Assembly: GCA_025267735.1 (NCBI GenBank)
Contig: CM046303.1
Location: 52,221,403 to 52,285,402 of the forward strand
Length of the DNA: 64,000 nucleotides
Source: Mactra quadrangularis
Lineage: Eukaryota > Mollusca > Bivalvia > Venerida > Mactridae
Direction: 5' to 3'
Under the pieces are notes generated by a model. The model did not search any database. It saw nothing but the letters and a program-made list of their open reading frames with translations, and was not told the origin of the DNA. A program made the position numbers and the translations under genes. Of this stretch, positions 1 through 11,574 are shown piece after piece; the first letter of the stretch is position 1, and every line of letters starts with the position of its first letter.

Positions 1-44
1 GAAATAATGTCGAAGTTTAATGTTAAACTGATGATGAAGATATT

Positions 45-260
45 GTGATGATGATTATAATGATGATGATGATGAAGATGAAGATGGTGATGTTAATGAT
101 GTTAATTGTGATGATAATGATTGTGTTTGTGATGGTGACAGTAATGCTAGGAGAGAGAATGTTACAATTGACGAAAATAGAAATCTTGACGATAATAACA
201 GTTATGATAAAACTTGTTATTGTTGGTGACGATGATGGAAGTGATATTGAGAAGTTGACC
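45..260. repeat. Low-complexity ATG/GAT-rich tract
   Basis: Imperfect trinucleotide-like repeat of GAT/ATG units, densest at 45-100 and decaying rightwards. It is open on both strands but gives only Met/Ile-rich or Ile/Ser-rich translations, so it is not coding. Confidence 0.8.
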
Positions 261-520
261 ATTCCATGAGCGACCTTTTATTTGAATAAAGTACATTTAC
301 CCACAAATATAACCATGTACTCTTTTTGTTATCACTTGGTTAGTGGGACAATTTTGTAACTGTAAACATTTGTTAAATATACTAATAGGTAAAGTCATGG
401 GAAGATCCATTATGATAATTGTGAAGATGTTGATGGTTGTGGAAATGATAATTTAAATGTCAAGAATATTAAAGTCAAGAATTAAATTACTTCATTTCTC
501 AAGATACAATATTTACTTAC

Positions 521-1194
521 CATAGTTGCACATCTTGGATTTCCATCAGGATCAGTTAAAGAACCACCAAGAAATGCTGGAAGTTCTTCAGCGTCAATAT
601 ATTGCAGTAATGTGCTCTCGTAGTTGGCTGAAAATGTATGTAGATAATTAAACTACAATGTGAAAGTGCGTTAATATACTGTTTAGATGACAATTCCAAA
701 CCGCTAAATACAAAGAAGTGAATTTAGTCGCCAAGATCACAATGTTTATATATATACTAATTTATTTTAGCTCGATTGTGAAATAAGTTCTTACAACTTA
801 AGAGTATTATCTTTCGAGTCCGCTTCCTGGTCCACCAGTACCGAGCTAGAAGGATAAAGTTTCTTGCTCAAGGAAACAAAGGAGTATGTTTTTGGATGGG
901 ATTCGAACCAACGCGAACTTGCTAGCCAATGATTACCAGTCCAACGTCGTAACCGCTCGGCCACGCCCGCTACAGATCACTACATAAAACTGGTCGTACA
1001 TGGCTAACATTAACGTCAACAGCCAGTCCTGTTCAAAGAATGCATGAACGAACACTCATTTCTGTAGGGATGCATGCCTTGATAACATGAAACTAGTATA
1101 ACACATTTACCTCCAAGAACATGGATTTTATTTTTCATATCTTCACTTATCAATGGACGTGCCAGTTTGTATAAGATGGGAAATATCGTCGGAG
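521..1194 (-). CDS. SEC14L: SEC14-like (CRAL-TRIO) lipid-binding protein, two internal exons
   Basis: Two minus-strand exons, 1194-1111 (84 nt) and 627-521 (107 nt). The first reads [19 protein letters not shown] then KNKIHVLG; the second reads [21 protein letters not shown] then a TDPDGNPRC motif. These match the end of the CRAL-TRIO lipid-binding domain of SEC14-like proteins, where 'NAPKIFP', 'IHVLG' and '[17 protein letters not shown]' are hallmarks. Both acceptors end in CAG, donors are GTAAATG and GTAAGTAA, and phases fit: exon 1 ends with one base that joins CC of exon 2 to give Ala. Exon 2 ends in phase 0. SEC14-like proteins bind hydrophobic ligands (phosphoinositides, tocopherol, squalene) in the cytosol. 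Preceding exons should lie at higher coordinates and the next ones beyond position 1; I found neither. A SINE occupies the intron. Confidence 0.87.
800..972 (-). repeat. tRNA-Ser-like SINE, copy 1
   Basis: On the minus strand it begins with a class II tRNA-like head (GTGGCCGAGCGGTTACGACG, then a box B-like GGTTCGAATCC) and continues with a tail containing 'AGCAAGAAACTTTATCC' and 'AGGAAGCGGACTCG'. The same head and tail recur at 58690-58868 (+), 14020-14155 (-) and, decayed, at 51540-51630 (-). The head resembles tRNA-Ser(GCT) with the anticodon position changed to GGT. It lies in the SEC14-like intron. Confidence 0.8.
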
Positions 1195-1736
1195 CTGAAG
1201 TATAAAAATAAAATTAAATTAGTATATATTACATACAAAACCCGAGCTGAAATATACAGCTAAGTTTTACGAAATCAAATTACTCTCATGAACTTAGAAA
1301 TCATGACATATACCCTTACAAGTCCGATTCTACAAAATTTCTCTAATAAAGATTCGTCTCAAGTGAAATGTTTTTATACAAATAGTAAGGACTTATGCAT
1401 TGATGCCAATGTCAAAAGGCTAAATTAAGCCGAACCCAAATAAAAATATAAATCAATACAGTAAAGTCCAATTTTTCTGACAAACAAAATCGATGGTCTC
1501 TATTGCAAAATAGTCACAATATAGGGACATTTTCTTCTCAAATTAAGCAGTTTGGACTACAGAACGTCAAAATTCGCATACTTTCAAAACAACAAAGGTG
1601 GTCTTAACAGCAGTGGTGAAGTCTGATTCTCATACATAAGATAAGTGACATTTTTCGAAATGCAATTTATCGATAACTCGAAGTCGACCAACAGTCAAAT
1701 CATTTATTGTGACTCGCATGTATTATTTATTTATTT

Positions 1737-2010
1737 ATTGGAGTTAACGCCGTATCAGCACAATTTAGGTCATTTCACGGCGTCCAGCGCACCTAACCCA
1801 GCTTTCCTGGACCATTGTCTATAACCAGTACTCACCTACCCTTCCACAAGGCCGGAAACTTCTCCATATTATCTAATCATGGAGGAAAATTGACAATATT
1901 GTCAAATTTTCATGGAAGGGTATAACCTCCCCGGGTGGGATTCGAACCCGCACCCCCTCGGGCACGAGTATCCAAATCCCGGCGCGCTACCAATTGCGCT
2001 ATCAACCCGG
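1737..2010 (-). repeat. tRNA-derived SINE (CCCGGGT head), copy 1
   Basis: On the minus strand the element has a tRNA-like head with box A (TAGCGCAATTGGTAGCGCG) and box B (GGTTCGAATCC), a body with 'GTTATACCCTTTCATG', 'CCGGCCTTGTGG' and 'GTGAGTACTGGTTATAGACA', and a tail ending in 'ACGGCGTTAA'. Further copies are at 56028-56265 and 61436-61730 on the plus strand. Confidence 0.85.
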
Positions 2011-4117
2011 ATTCTCGCATGTATTACCCAAAATTGTGTCCATACGAGCTCTATTTCATACGACATAATAATTATAATCATATTTTCGGTCAGAACTGCT
2101 CAAATATATATACCACACTTGCATTGTACTTTTATGGCGCAAGTTCAGATTTTTAAACGTTTGTTTCTTGTCTGAAAAGTTGAACGCCTACCATCCTGTG
2201 ATTCCTTAAGACGTAAAATCTGTGTAGAGCAATACAAGTTAGTAACACCAGAAGCTTGATGAGCTTAGAACAAGTAGAAGATTGTGGCATCAGGTATTTG
2301 ACTTTAAAAACTTCAACTGGTTGAAGGTAAGTAAGAGAAATAAAGTAAACTTATAATTCCCACAACCTGTATCTCACTTTGAGTAGCAGAAAAATAAATA
2401 CAGAGAACACAAAATAAAAATTGTATTCCTCGTCTGAGAGGTTTGCCTGATGTTTAAATGCAGTGTAAAAGGTACCTGACAATTTTCTAACATATGACCC
2501 AATAAAAAATCTATGACCCAATAAAAATCTATGGCCCAAGCTGGGATTGATCCAAGAACCTCTCACACTGTTAGCCAGCACTCTACCTCAACACCACTAT
2601 GGCTCAATGTACATGGCAGAATACATATGCTACATGATACTGTTGAATTGGATACATTGAAATCTAATATTAAAGACACAACTTATAAATCTTGGACATC
2701 AAAAGAAAATTGTAGTATAGTGGTTACATCATAACAGAGGTGAAAATTTTAAGTATTACATGTTTCATGGCTTTTTCGTGTTTGCTAGCAAGTGAAATAA
2801 ATTGAGGCCCATGCATAGTTATTGATCATGTTACTAATACTGTATTTATGAATATCTCGGACAAAATTGAGTAAGTAAATTGTTTTGCGCCGCCTGGATC
2901 CAAACTTTTTGTTTGTCATTTAGACAATATTTCCACACATTTTTTAAAACAATGGATAAAAGATTAATTTAGCAGGCACCATTTAATTTAGCAGACGTCA
3001 GTTTTCTTCGTAGCTGGTCAACGTTAGACATATGTTATACATAGGTAAATAATTTTCTATTCACAATTCCATCTAAATTTGTCAATGGAATTCTACAAAA
3101 AAATCACAGAAGTATTGTCACCAAGGGCCTAAGGGTGCCAAATCCTCTTTGTCGTCCATATATGGGTCACATGTGGCTTTTCAAAGAGAATGAGAGCTTA
3201 TTACTGTCACTCGGGTGTCGGTACCCAATGTCCCACCGTTTGTGTCGGCAGGCTTTGATCATTTCAGTTGTATCGAGGTAATAACTTAAACTAAAACAGC
3301 AAAAAATGTAGTCAATTAGGGACATATAAGTTTTTTGCCGTTCGATACAAAGATCCATTTATATAAACGTTCCATTTGAACTACCGGTAGGTTCATGCAC
3401 TCATTGCAGGGCCTTAATTATTATATCCATTCTACGTGATTCACTGAAATTCTACCGTTATATCTAGCCACGAAAAAGCATGCAATACATGTGTCAAAAT
3501 TTATGATAAGTTGTGTCTTTAATAATTTTGAATTATCAAAAAAGCATCATTTTTTAAAGTTATCTAACACTATAAAAGTCATTTCTTATAAAAATTATCT
3601 ATAAATAAAGGTAATTCTAAGCAATAAATTCAATATAATTTGTGTTTTCTTTATTTTCTGTGTTCACATTACCTATTTAAAATATTTTAGTGTAAGGGAG
3701 GTAACACAAACAGAAAAAATGGCTTACGAAACCAAAAAAAAATATTCCCACGGTCCTTATAACCTTTCGGTCTAAATATCTCATAAAGAATTTTTTCTCT
3801 TGACATTAATTGTTTCCTGAGTAAATAGAGAAATGTGTTAAGATGATATGTTTTCAATATCAAACTAAAATTTTGAAAAATGACAAAAATATGCAAAATT
3901 CTGTTTTTAAATAAGGGAGGTAATTTGAACAGTGGGTATGGGAGAAATCTAGGAGAAATCTCCGGTTTTGAAATCTTTAAATGAGATTTATTCTCATATT
4001 CTATTAATTAGAGTTTTATAAAGGCTCGTGGTTAATGGAATTGGACATGAATAACATATATAAGTAGACAATTAACATTTTGTGACAATTGTTTTTTTGG
4101 TTTTGAGTAAGGGGGGT
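2011..4117. other. Non-coding stretch, no gene recognised
   Basis: AT-rich sequence without a supported gene. The minus strand of 2525-2602 is a decayed tRNA-like segment (GGTAGAGTGCTGG box A-like, GGATCAATCCC box B-like). A GTAAGTAAG donor-like site at 2327 follows an open stretch on the plus strand that I cannot assign to any protein. Confidence 0.4.
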
Positions 4118-4600
4118 GTTGAACCTCATTTTTCACAACCCGTGTTTTTCACAACTTGTGTGAAAAACACGTTTACATACAAATTTCATACGAGCATTGA
4201 AACGCATTTTTCACAACTTAAAAATTGACGAAAAAAGTGTTTGAAAAATTTGAGTTTTTTGGTACGAACGCATTTTTCACACATGTTATTTTTTTAGGTT
4301 GCCAGCTGTAAGTAAGTAAATTTGTAAGTAAGTAGAAGTAAGTGAGTGAATTATTATTTTCGTGAAATGTGTTATGACAATATTACAAACATGAAAACAA
4401 TATGAAGAGTATTTACAGATAAACAACCGACCCAGTGGGTCTATATGTCACCAAGTGGTTCACATGATAGGTACATGTATATACAATATAAAGTTTTGTA
4501 ATAATTATCACAGTTCGGGTTTTTATCACAAAACGGGTTGTATCAATCGTTGAACCTCATTACTTGTGAAAAACACGTTTTGTGAAAAATGAGGTTCAAC
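4118..4600. mobile_element. Foldback element A with TTTTTCACAA subrepeats
   Basis: Begins GTTGAACCTCATTTTTCACA and ends with its inverse (AAAAATGAGGTTCAAC, to 4600). The arms are chains of short TTTTTCACAA / TTGTGAAAAA units. A 52-bp mini-palindrome at 4549-4600 (GTTGAACCTCATT ... AATGAGGTTCAAC) forms the right end. No ORF of note. It abuts element B directly at 4600/4601. Confidence 0.8.
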
Positions 4601-5777
4601 GTTGAACCTCATTTTTCACAGAACGCGTTTTTCACAACCTGTGAAGAACACGTTGGTGAAAAACGAGTATCAATATGTCAAACTTGCTCAATACTGGAAT
4701 ATACTGCCCGCTTCGAAGCTTCATCGGCACACTTTCACAGCAATTGTGTTACTATTCTTACACCAGTTTTGAGCGACGGAAACAAATCTGACAATGAAAT
4801 CTGTACCTCTGAAAATGACCACTGTGTTACAATTAACAAAATATAACTCATTAATGTTTGCATAAATAAGAATACAATGAGCGTTAATTTTATGTATCAA
4901 TTACATAAGCTACAATAATATTTATTTAAGTTTAATATGCATGCATCTTCCCAACATTTAAACCTTTTTTAACAACGGTATATCTTACCAAAATATGAAA
5001 TACTGCAGAATCTTCATGTTGCCATCTATGCATAATAAATAGGGTTATGTGCTTCATGCTTCATGCCCCAGGAGTCGCTAGTTTGAATCCCTCATCTCGA
5101 CTTAAACGACTTAGGCTCGATAAAAGTTGCTATGGACATCAATGTTAGCATGGATATTCGTACTGTTGCTAGGAAGCGTAACGTAGGATGCTAGGACCTA
5201 AGTGTTTGCTAGAAGCATAAGGGGAAATTACAACGGATGATGAAACTGTTGCTAAGTGTGCTTGAGCAGCTGCTATGGACCTCGATGCGGTTGCTTTAGA
5301 TGCGAAACTTGTTAAAACGGACATTACAACAGTACCATGGGACATGTGTGCTTACTACATGTATGTACCTTAAGATGGATTCTCTGTATGTGCTAAAGTG
5401 GTTGCTTGAACCTAAAGGTGGTTAAATAAGGCACAATACTGGCTTGTTGAAGACCTTAGGGTGGTTGTGATATCTTGCGCCCATGTCGCGAGGTTAACCA
5501 TCTAAGTAAAATATTTGAAAGTAACTGAAACATTAGTTTTGTTTATTATATACTTTAAGATATACTATGATATTGACCCATGTTGTGAAAATTGCGTTAG
5601 GACTAAAAATCGAAAAATATGTCTAACGTAATTTTCACATTGCTCATTTGTGAAAAACGCGAACGCAATTTTCACAACTTATGAAAATGACTAACGTGTT
5701 TTTCACAAGTTGTGAAAATTGCGTACGCGTTTTTCACATGTTGTGAAAAACACGGGTTGTGAAAATTGAGGTTCAAC
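4601..5777. mobile_element. Foldback element B, adjoining element A
   Basis: Starts GTTGAACCTCATTTTTCACA at 4601 and ends TGAGGTTCAAC at 5777. The right arm (about 5580-5777) is a long chain of TTTTTCACAA / TTGTGAAAAT units in both orientations; the left arm is shorter. The interior (about 4700-5560) contains a 'GTTGCTA' and 'GGACCT' rich stretch with no coding resemblance. An 86-codon frame at 4589-4846 runs across the A/B junction and is incidental. Confidence 0.8.
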
Positions 5778-5798
5778 AAAGCATGAAAGAAACAGAAA

Positions 5799-5910
5799 AT
5801 TCGCCGATTTCGGTGTAAGATCGATTTATATTTCACCTTGTGAGCTCAGAAAGTGAAAATATGTTTCACTCGGTGAAATATAAATCGATCTTACACCGCA
5901 ATTGGCGAAT
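5799..5910. repeat. Inverted repeat, ~39-bp arms
   Basis: ATTCGCCGATTTCGGTGTAA at 5799 returns inverted at 5910, with arms of about 39 bp differing at only a few positions around a ~33-nt centre. It begins 22 bp after foldback element B. Confidence 0.8.
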
Positions 5911-6036
5911 ATCCTCTATTGAGATCACATCCAGTGGCAATAAGAAAGTAAGTTTTAAATCCATGTGCTTCAGTTAGTGTTCCATGGACTCACTGAATTC
6001 AGGTAAAAATTTTAATCATAATCTGGAACTTCTTAC

Positions 6037-6256
6037 TGCACTTATTGAGCAGAAACGATTTTCACTCCAAAGGTCCCTGTGTGCATGACCTTTATCAGTC
6101 TGAGTTCCTCTCAGTAACAGCAACCATTTAATGAAGTTTGAAGGCTCTAGGTATAATGGTGCACAATCCTGATATGTTTTAATTATCTGTTGAACTGTTT
6201 CATATATACTGTTATTCTTACTGAAACATTCTGCAACTCTAACCAGCCCATTGATT
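6037..6256 (-). CDS. Putative internal exon of an unrecognised minus-strand gene
   Basis: An open minus-strand frame without an ATG runs from a stop at 6262-6264 to a stop at 6016-6018. A convincing acceptor lies at 6257-6259 (TAG after a TTTTTTGTTTGA pyrimidine run) and a GTAAGA donor begins at 6036. That gives a 220-nt exon (phase 2 in, phase 0 out) of 73 full codons. The peptide contains segments such as INGLVRVAECFSKNNS, IYETVQQIIKTYQDC and FIKWLLLLRGTQTDKG, with normal amino-acid composition and several Trp and Cys. I do not recognise the family. It shares a strand with the SEC14-like gene, but its residues do not look like CRAL-TRIO. It could be a separate gene, a nested one or a fossil. 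Confidence 0.5.
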
Positions 6257-6314
6257 CTATGTCAAACAAAAAAGTGATGGTTTAAGGGTGACTCGGATTT
6301 TCGAAGGCTTGATT

Positions 6315-6432
6315 TGATTGTTGGGTTAAACATCGTAGCAACTTATTGTATAGGTCATATAACGGCGGTCAGTCCACCTACTCACTGTTCCTGGAAAGGC
6401 TAAATCTCTAGACTTAGCTGTTAATCAACTAC
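6315..6432 (-). repeat. SINE fragment ('GGTGGACTGACCGCCG' type)
   Basis: The minus strand reads TAACAGCTAAG..AGAGATTTAGC..GTGGACTGACCGCCGTTATA..TTGCTACGATGTTTAACC. This is the same body as 24380-24475 on the plus strand and partly as 49765-49815. Confidence 0.65.
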
Positions 6433-6439
6433 TCGCATA

Positions 6440-8592
6440 CTTTCGTCAGTGACTGACAACTGCCCTACATAATTAAAAATCACTGGAAGGAGTTTTCTAA
6501 AGTCAAATTTTGAATTCTGTCTTGTACAATAAAAGAAAAAACTTAATGACGTCAGGGACCAGGGATGACATTGATTATTCTGTTACAGTATTCATAACAC
6601 CCTGTGAATTAAACTTGAATCATGGACATAGTATTAACCTAGTCTTTGTTAACTCTGACATAGTTGAAAATATGTTCGTTCAACTTCGGGGGATTAAGAC
6701 TGGGTTAAATGTAAAACCATCTCTGGCTCAATATGGTCCTTCGAACTCAGCAATTAATATCAGCACAGTGCATTACATCCGGTGAGTGCAAGTCTTGGAA
6801 GTCTATCTCCCTTTTTATGCAACTACTCCTCGTCCATTAAACATAACTCACGATGAGTGCGATGTTTAAAGAGAAGACCAATAAGAGTGTAAAGGCTTTT
6901 GTCTTTTTAGCACAGGCTCTATCCAGAACTCGAACAAAATATATAGTGATTATAAGATGATGTACAGGCCTTCACTGATATGATAAATATTATACAGATC
7001 AGGACACACTTAGTAAAACGTTTGAGGGAAATAGTTTCAATTGGATTTAATTATTAATCTATTATTATTACATGGCAAATGTATTTCAAATACAATTTTA
7101 AAAATGTCTCTATAAACTGGCGTTTCGCTGTTACATAAACGCAGCATCATTAGTTTCATTACTTGACCATCGATGACTGATTTTTATATTTTACTTACAA
7201 TGACATTCTTGACAAAACACATTATACGTATTTTATATATATCAATCAACGCATTATTGTATTTTAATTAATTTGCGCAACGTAAGCGGACCAATGACAT
7301 TCACAATATATTTTGAAAATTTGGTACGTGATATAATTCCATGTGCACCATGACATTTACACCTACGACCGAATTTAAAGTTTTCAATGGCACGAGGCAA
7401 TCAATGATAAAACGTATACATATTAATTATCGCGTAGTTAAATTTAAATATAATAACGCCAAAATTGACACATCCTATACAATGTAGCTTTAAACAAAGA
7501 GTCACGTGATCTAATTCCGCCATTTTTGTCTTTAGATCGATGAGTAGACCCTGATTCAAATAATGTAAACCCCACGTAATAGTTTGTATAGGTTCGTTCA
7601 TACTGTCAAGTCTTGTATTGACTATAATGTAACATGAAACTTCAGAATAAGCGGTGATAATTTTAAAGTCCTATTGTAATACACGTTGACCTGTTTTGTA
7701 TCATCTTTAATTTGATTGTTTGGATCAGGAATTGTATTTAAATCGTATACTTATATCAGTTGTCTTGTTTAGTTTGATTTGTTTTAGATCATTCAACGCA
7801 CATCAGTTTGTTACAAGATTTGGAGACTAAGGACAATAGAAATGCCATGTATGCGTATGACAAGGTTTATTAATTTTGTAAAATAGTCCGTGGGATTTTT
7901 AGAGGAATTCATAGACTTATTTGATGATAAACTTGATTTTTGTAACAGCTAAATGACACTACATTTATGAATTAATATATTTAATATACTGTGTGCATTG
8001 ATATTATAAAAGAACGCCAGGTGTCTGAACAGTTTAGAGAGTAGAAGGTCACTTTAGAAACGCTTTTGGTGAATAAATGGGATTCTAAATTCAACTTCTA
8101 CAGGGTAACAATTGTATGTATTTTTTCCTTATCATATTTTTTTCTTAAAAATAATTTTCCTCTTTTAGTATATTCTATTATCTTTATATAGTTTTCTAAA
8201 ATTACTTTTTTCTGTAATATTCTTAAAGACATTTAGTGTTACTATTATAATGTGTATTACGAAAAGAACATGGGCAGCATATTATCAAAATTCTTACGAT
8301 CATCTAACAACACAATATAGTAGGATTTACGACAAAAATCGGTCGTACGACCGTTGATGAAACCTAGTTCCAGCTGAAATTGTAGCCGAGTACGTAGGAA
8401 ATGTATTACATCACCGATCTATACAGGTCCTTGATGAGACGTTCGTCTATCCTTGCTTTAATCAATGGTCTCTTCTAAAAAAGTATACCACTATCATGAA
8501 AATATAAAAAGGCTTGTGTAAAAGAAATATGAAACTATTTACTGACTTTTTTTATTATACAGCAAATGTCATTTTTTCACATTTTAGTTGAC
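6440..8592. other. No gene recognised
   Basis: AT-rich sequence. A 91-codon frame at 6510-6785 has no family resemblance and no splice context I can support. GGTCGTACGACC near 8342 is an isolated 12-bp palindrome. Confidence 0.4.
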
Positions 8593-9344
8593 ATAATGAG
8601 GGATATTAGTCAGTTATCATTCCTTGATAAAGTCTGAAGCGATCCAATTGGCTAGTAGGTCTTATTAGTTGGAATCCTCGGATTATATCATTGAAGTCCT
8701 TTGTCAGGATGATAAAATATCTCATCAAATATCTTCCTTGTTAACAAGAGTGATGAAAGCTAGACAGTTCCTCGACAAAACAAATACTTTGATTGATTTT
8801 CAAACAAATTAATAAATGATTTACAAATAAGGCCATGTCATACCGGAATTTTGTTAAGCGTCCGCGTGTGCGTAGGTTTTAGAGTCAATCAAAAAAAAAA
8901 AATATTGGTGAAACTTTCTTGAATAATTCTGTTGTTCCGGGATTCGATAACTGATTTTTCTCAGGAAATACTGATAGTTCCTTGTTTCTGTGTTCATTGT
9001 ATTTGATTAATGCAAAAGTACATGTGTATGTTACATATATACTTTTTTATAGAATTACTTTAATCTCACATTTATGTCATAAACATTCATGTACTACCAA
9101 ACACGTATTTGTGTGAATACTAGCTAGAATGGACTTGTGATTTCGTTTTCGGTTTGTATGTTTTTGTGAATAGGTACCCAGGTGTGTCAAACTTGGGTTG
9201 ACGCTTAACAAAATTCCAATTTGGCACGGCCTAAGGTATTTAACATTGGCTGTCAAATTGACATTGAAAAGTAAGGGTAACATCCAAGTAATCCAACTGG
9301 TTGGACCGATGCAAAGGGAAATAACTGGCTAAAGTCCCTTATTA
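8593..9344. mobile_element. MITE family A, copy 1 (interrupted by MITE B)
   Basis: Left end AATGAGGGATATTAGTCAGT and right end AACTGGCTAAAGTCCCTTAT are terminal inverted repeats. The interior has 'GATCCAATTGG' and 'GAAATCCTCGGATTTTATCA'-like blocks shared with 30435-30794 and 50914-51263. The 360-bp family length is inflated here by a family B insertion at 8830-9232. Confidence 0.85.
8830..9232. mobile_element. MITE family B, copy 1, nested in family A
   Basis: Begins AGGCCATGTCATACCGGAAT, then TTTGTTAAGCGTCCGCG; the right end is the inverse, GACGCTTAACAAAATTCCAA then TTTGGCACGGCCT. It inserted into a family A element, so B was active after this A copy landed. A 68-codon minus frame at 9077-9283 crosses its edge and is incidental. 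The second copy is at 14332-14773. Confidence 0.85.
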
Positions 9345-10065
9345 AGATATAAATTCAGTCGCTATATCACTCGTTTGTCATCTTAACCTCTTAGACATGA
9401 CATGTTTTTCTTGTCATTCGAGTGTTAATTAGTATAGGTTTTTGTTATTAATTTAGAAACTCTTGAAAATATATTGATTAAAACTATTTATCTGAAGTAC
9501 TTGAAAGAGAGAAATGTTTCAATTAAAATAATAAAACTTGTTAAAGAAATCGATGACCTCTAATAGTTCCTATAAAACATATGAACTAAAGACATGGAAT
9601 ATCAATGGTTAACTAATAATGCGTTAAAAGAGTCTCAATGCATGATTTTGTCATTCCACGTAATTAACCATTAATACCGTGCTCCATGACTGCATGATAT
9701 CACAGGTTAATGTATAGAACCTTCATATAAAAGACTGCTTATAACGTTACATTATATCTCACATACCTTACATTGATTCTTCTTTACGTATATAAAACAA
9801 ACCGGGTGATATTTCACCATATTTCAGCAACGGGTCGTTATAATGTGATAGTGTCCCGCTGATATGATAGAGGCCTGCTGACGTCGTATCCAGTCAATAT
9901 CATTAAACGCTTGTTTAGTGCCGTGTAACCCACGTTGTAATTTTCACGGAGCAAAAATATTTTCGACACCGTGTAAACAAAGTTTATCCTGTTTCTTTTG
10001 ACCTGTTTAAATTTTCAACAATGTTTATTCTTTTGCAAAAAATCAAGGGTTAAACATGTGCGGTA
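9345..10065. other. No gene recognised
   Basis: AT-rich intergenic sequence with stops in all frames; no repeat copy recognised within the window. Confidence 0.4.
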
Positions 10066-10245
10066 TAAAGTAAGAAATAGTACCCAGCACTGAAGGGCCT
10101 GCTGGTCTAATGGTGACCCCCGGGTCAACCCACTAACATACAGTCAACCTCAGCCTTCGGCTTCGGTCCACTAAATGTTAGAGGCTGACTAGTCGGTCAC
10201 TATTAGACCAGGTGGCCCTCAGTGTAGTGTACTATTTCTTATATA
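10066..10245. repeat. Inverted repeat, ~50-bp arms
   Basis: Left arm 'TAAGAAATAGTACCCAGCAC..GGGCC..CTGGTCTAATGGTGACC' returns inverted as 'GGTCACTATTAGACCAGGTG..CCCTCAGTGTAGTGTACTATTTCTTA'. Small palindromic element with a CAACCTCAGCCTTCGGC centre. Confidence 0.75.
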
Positions 10246-10444
10246 ATTTATTTTCCAAAAATTGTGGAACAGTTCTCGCTCGAATCTTAATTGAAATGAA
10301 TTCTACCAAGGAATTGCTGTGAGATTTTTCTTCTTAAAAATAATTCTTACGATTCGTGTCATTCATTAGTTATTACATGTATTATCATGTAAAAATTGAA
10401 CACAATGCCTTGCAGAAATTTAAAAGGTTTATTTTGCGATTTCT

Positions 10445-10813
10445 ATTTAATATGTATAGTTCGTACAAAATAACAAAACGTATTTGTGTACACATTAAAA
10501 ATGAAACAATTCATTTCAGAGGTAGGCAGTATTGAAAATAAAAGTAGTATAATTCATTTTAACAAAATTAGTGGGACGGATAAACCACCACCCCTTGGTC
10601 AATCATGCTAGTAATGGTAGACCGCTTTACCATTACACAAACAAGACACTCATGAAACATATTAAAATTATACATTTTATTGTCATTCTGAGCACCCTTG
10701 TCGTGGATATTTAATTGTCATTCTGAGCACCCCTGTCGTGGATTAGTTCATTGTATTGTTTATATAAATAGTATTTTGTTTTTTGTACGAACTATATACA
10801 TGTATATTAAATA
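10445..10813. mobile_element. MITE with TATTTAATAT..GTTCGTAC ends
   Basis: TATTTAATATGTATAGTTCG then TACAAAATAACAAAAC at the left is inverted at the right (GTATTTTGTTTTTTGTACGA, ACTATATACATG, TATTAAATA). The interior holds two direct repeats of 'TTGTCATTCTGAGCACCC..TGTCGTGGAT' (about 10680 and 10712). A related 'CCCTGAGCACCCCTGTCGTG' block occurs at 28480-28502. Confidence 0.7.
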
Positions 10814-11544
10814 ATTAGGATAGTCTCATGTTGATACAATTGCCTATGATTCACAACAGATGAATATTGAATCGTATTATAATATTTAAAGAAACACGTG
10901 AACAAATCCATAATGACATAATATTGTCACTGGAAGAAAACATGATCATAACTTTGATGTTAAATAGTTCATTACGGCTACTGCAACAATACGTTTATTC
11001 ATTCACATTTACTCTTCTGCATTCGGATTAGTTTAGACCGAAGGCAGAGCGATTTTATTGATGCGTTTTGATTAGCTACAAAGAATTTTGAAAAACTTGA
11101 TTTTGCAAGGATATGATGATGAATATTAAGCAGTGAAATCTGTGATTTGGACTAATATCTGTTACATGTACTGAAATTTGGAACTGAAACTTCTTCATGG
11201 ACAACTATCTACCACACGTGGATTTACTGGAAAAATTATAGTACGGACATTTTAGGCAAATTATCTCGTCATGTTTTCTTCTTTACTCTGCTTCTTCTTA
11301 ACTAACATTAGTTATGTTTTAGTACACCAGAGAAATTGTTTCTTTTTCAAGCTTAAATCACTAACGGAAACTACATACATATGCTTTGTTGGATAGCCAT
11401 TTAGCGTCTTTGTACGTTCATAACTAGTAAGCCGTCAGGTGATTTCTATACGCAACCACATTGTCACAGATATGAAAGTTGCAATATATTCAAAGTTGTT
11501 TGACTAAACCTTATTTTATATATGTTTAACTTATAACATTGTAG
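10814..11544. other. Upstream region of the 301-aa gene
   Basis: AT-rich sequence; no coding exon or clear core promoter found. It ends at an acceptor-like TAACATTGTAG (11534-11544), so a 5' untranslated exon may lie here, unlocated. Confidence 0.35.
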
Positions 11545-11574
11545 AGATCAGTGATGAACCAATGAAGATAGACA

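Noticed and set aside
800..972. Functional tRNA-Ser or tRNA-Thr gene
   Set aside because: Shared SINE tail, multiple copies and impaired cloverleaf; a SINE head, not a tRNA gene. The same applies to 1900-2010, 21325-21402, 58690-58770 and 61436-61520.
4589..4846. 85-codon plus frame
   Set aside because: Starts in the inverted end of one foldback element and runs into the next; no family resemblance.
4985..5030. Minus-strand exon-like segment before a GTAAGATA donor
   Set aside because: Too short, lies inside foldback element B, and does not fit the SEC14-like protein.
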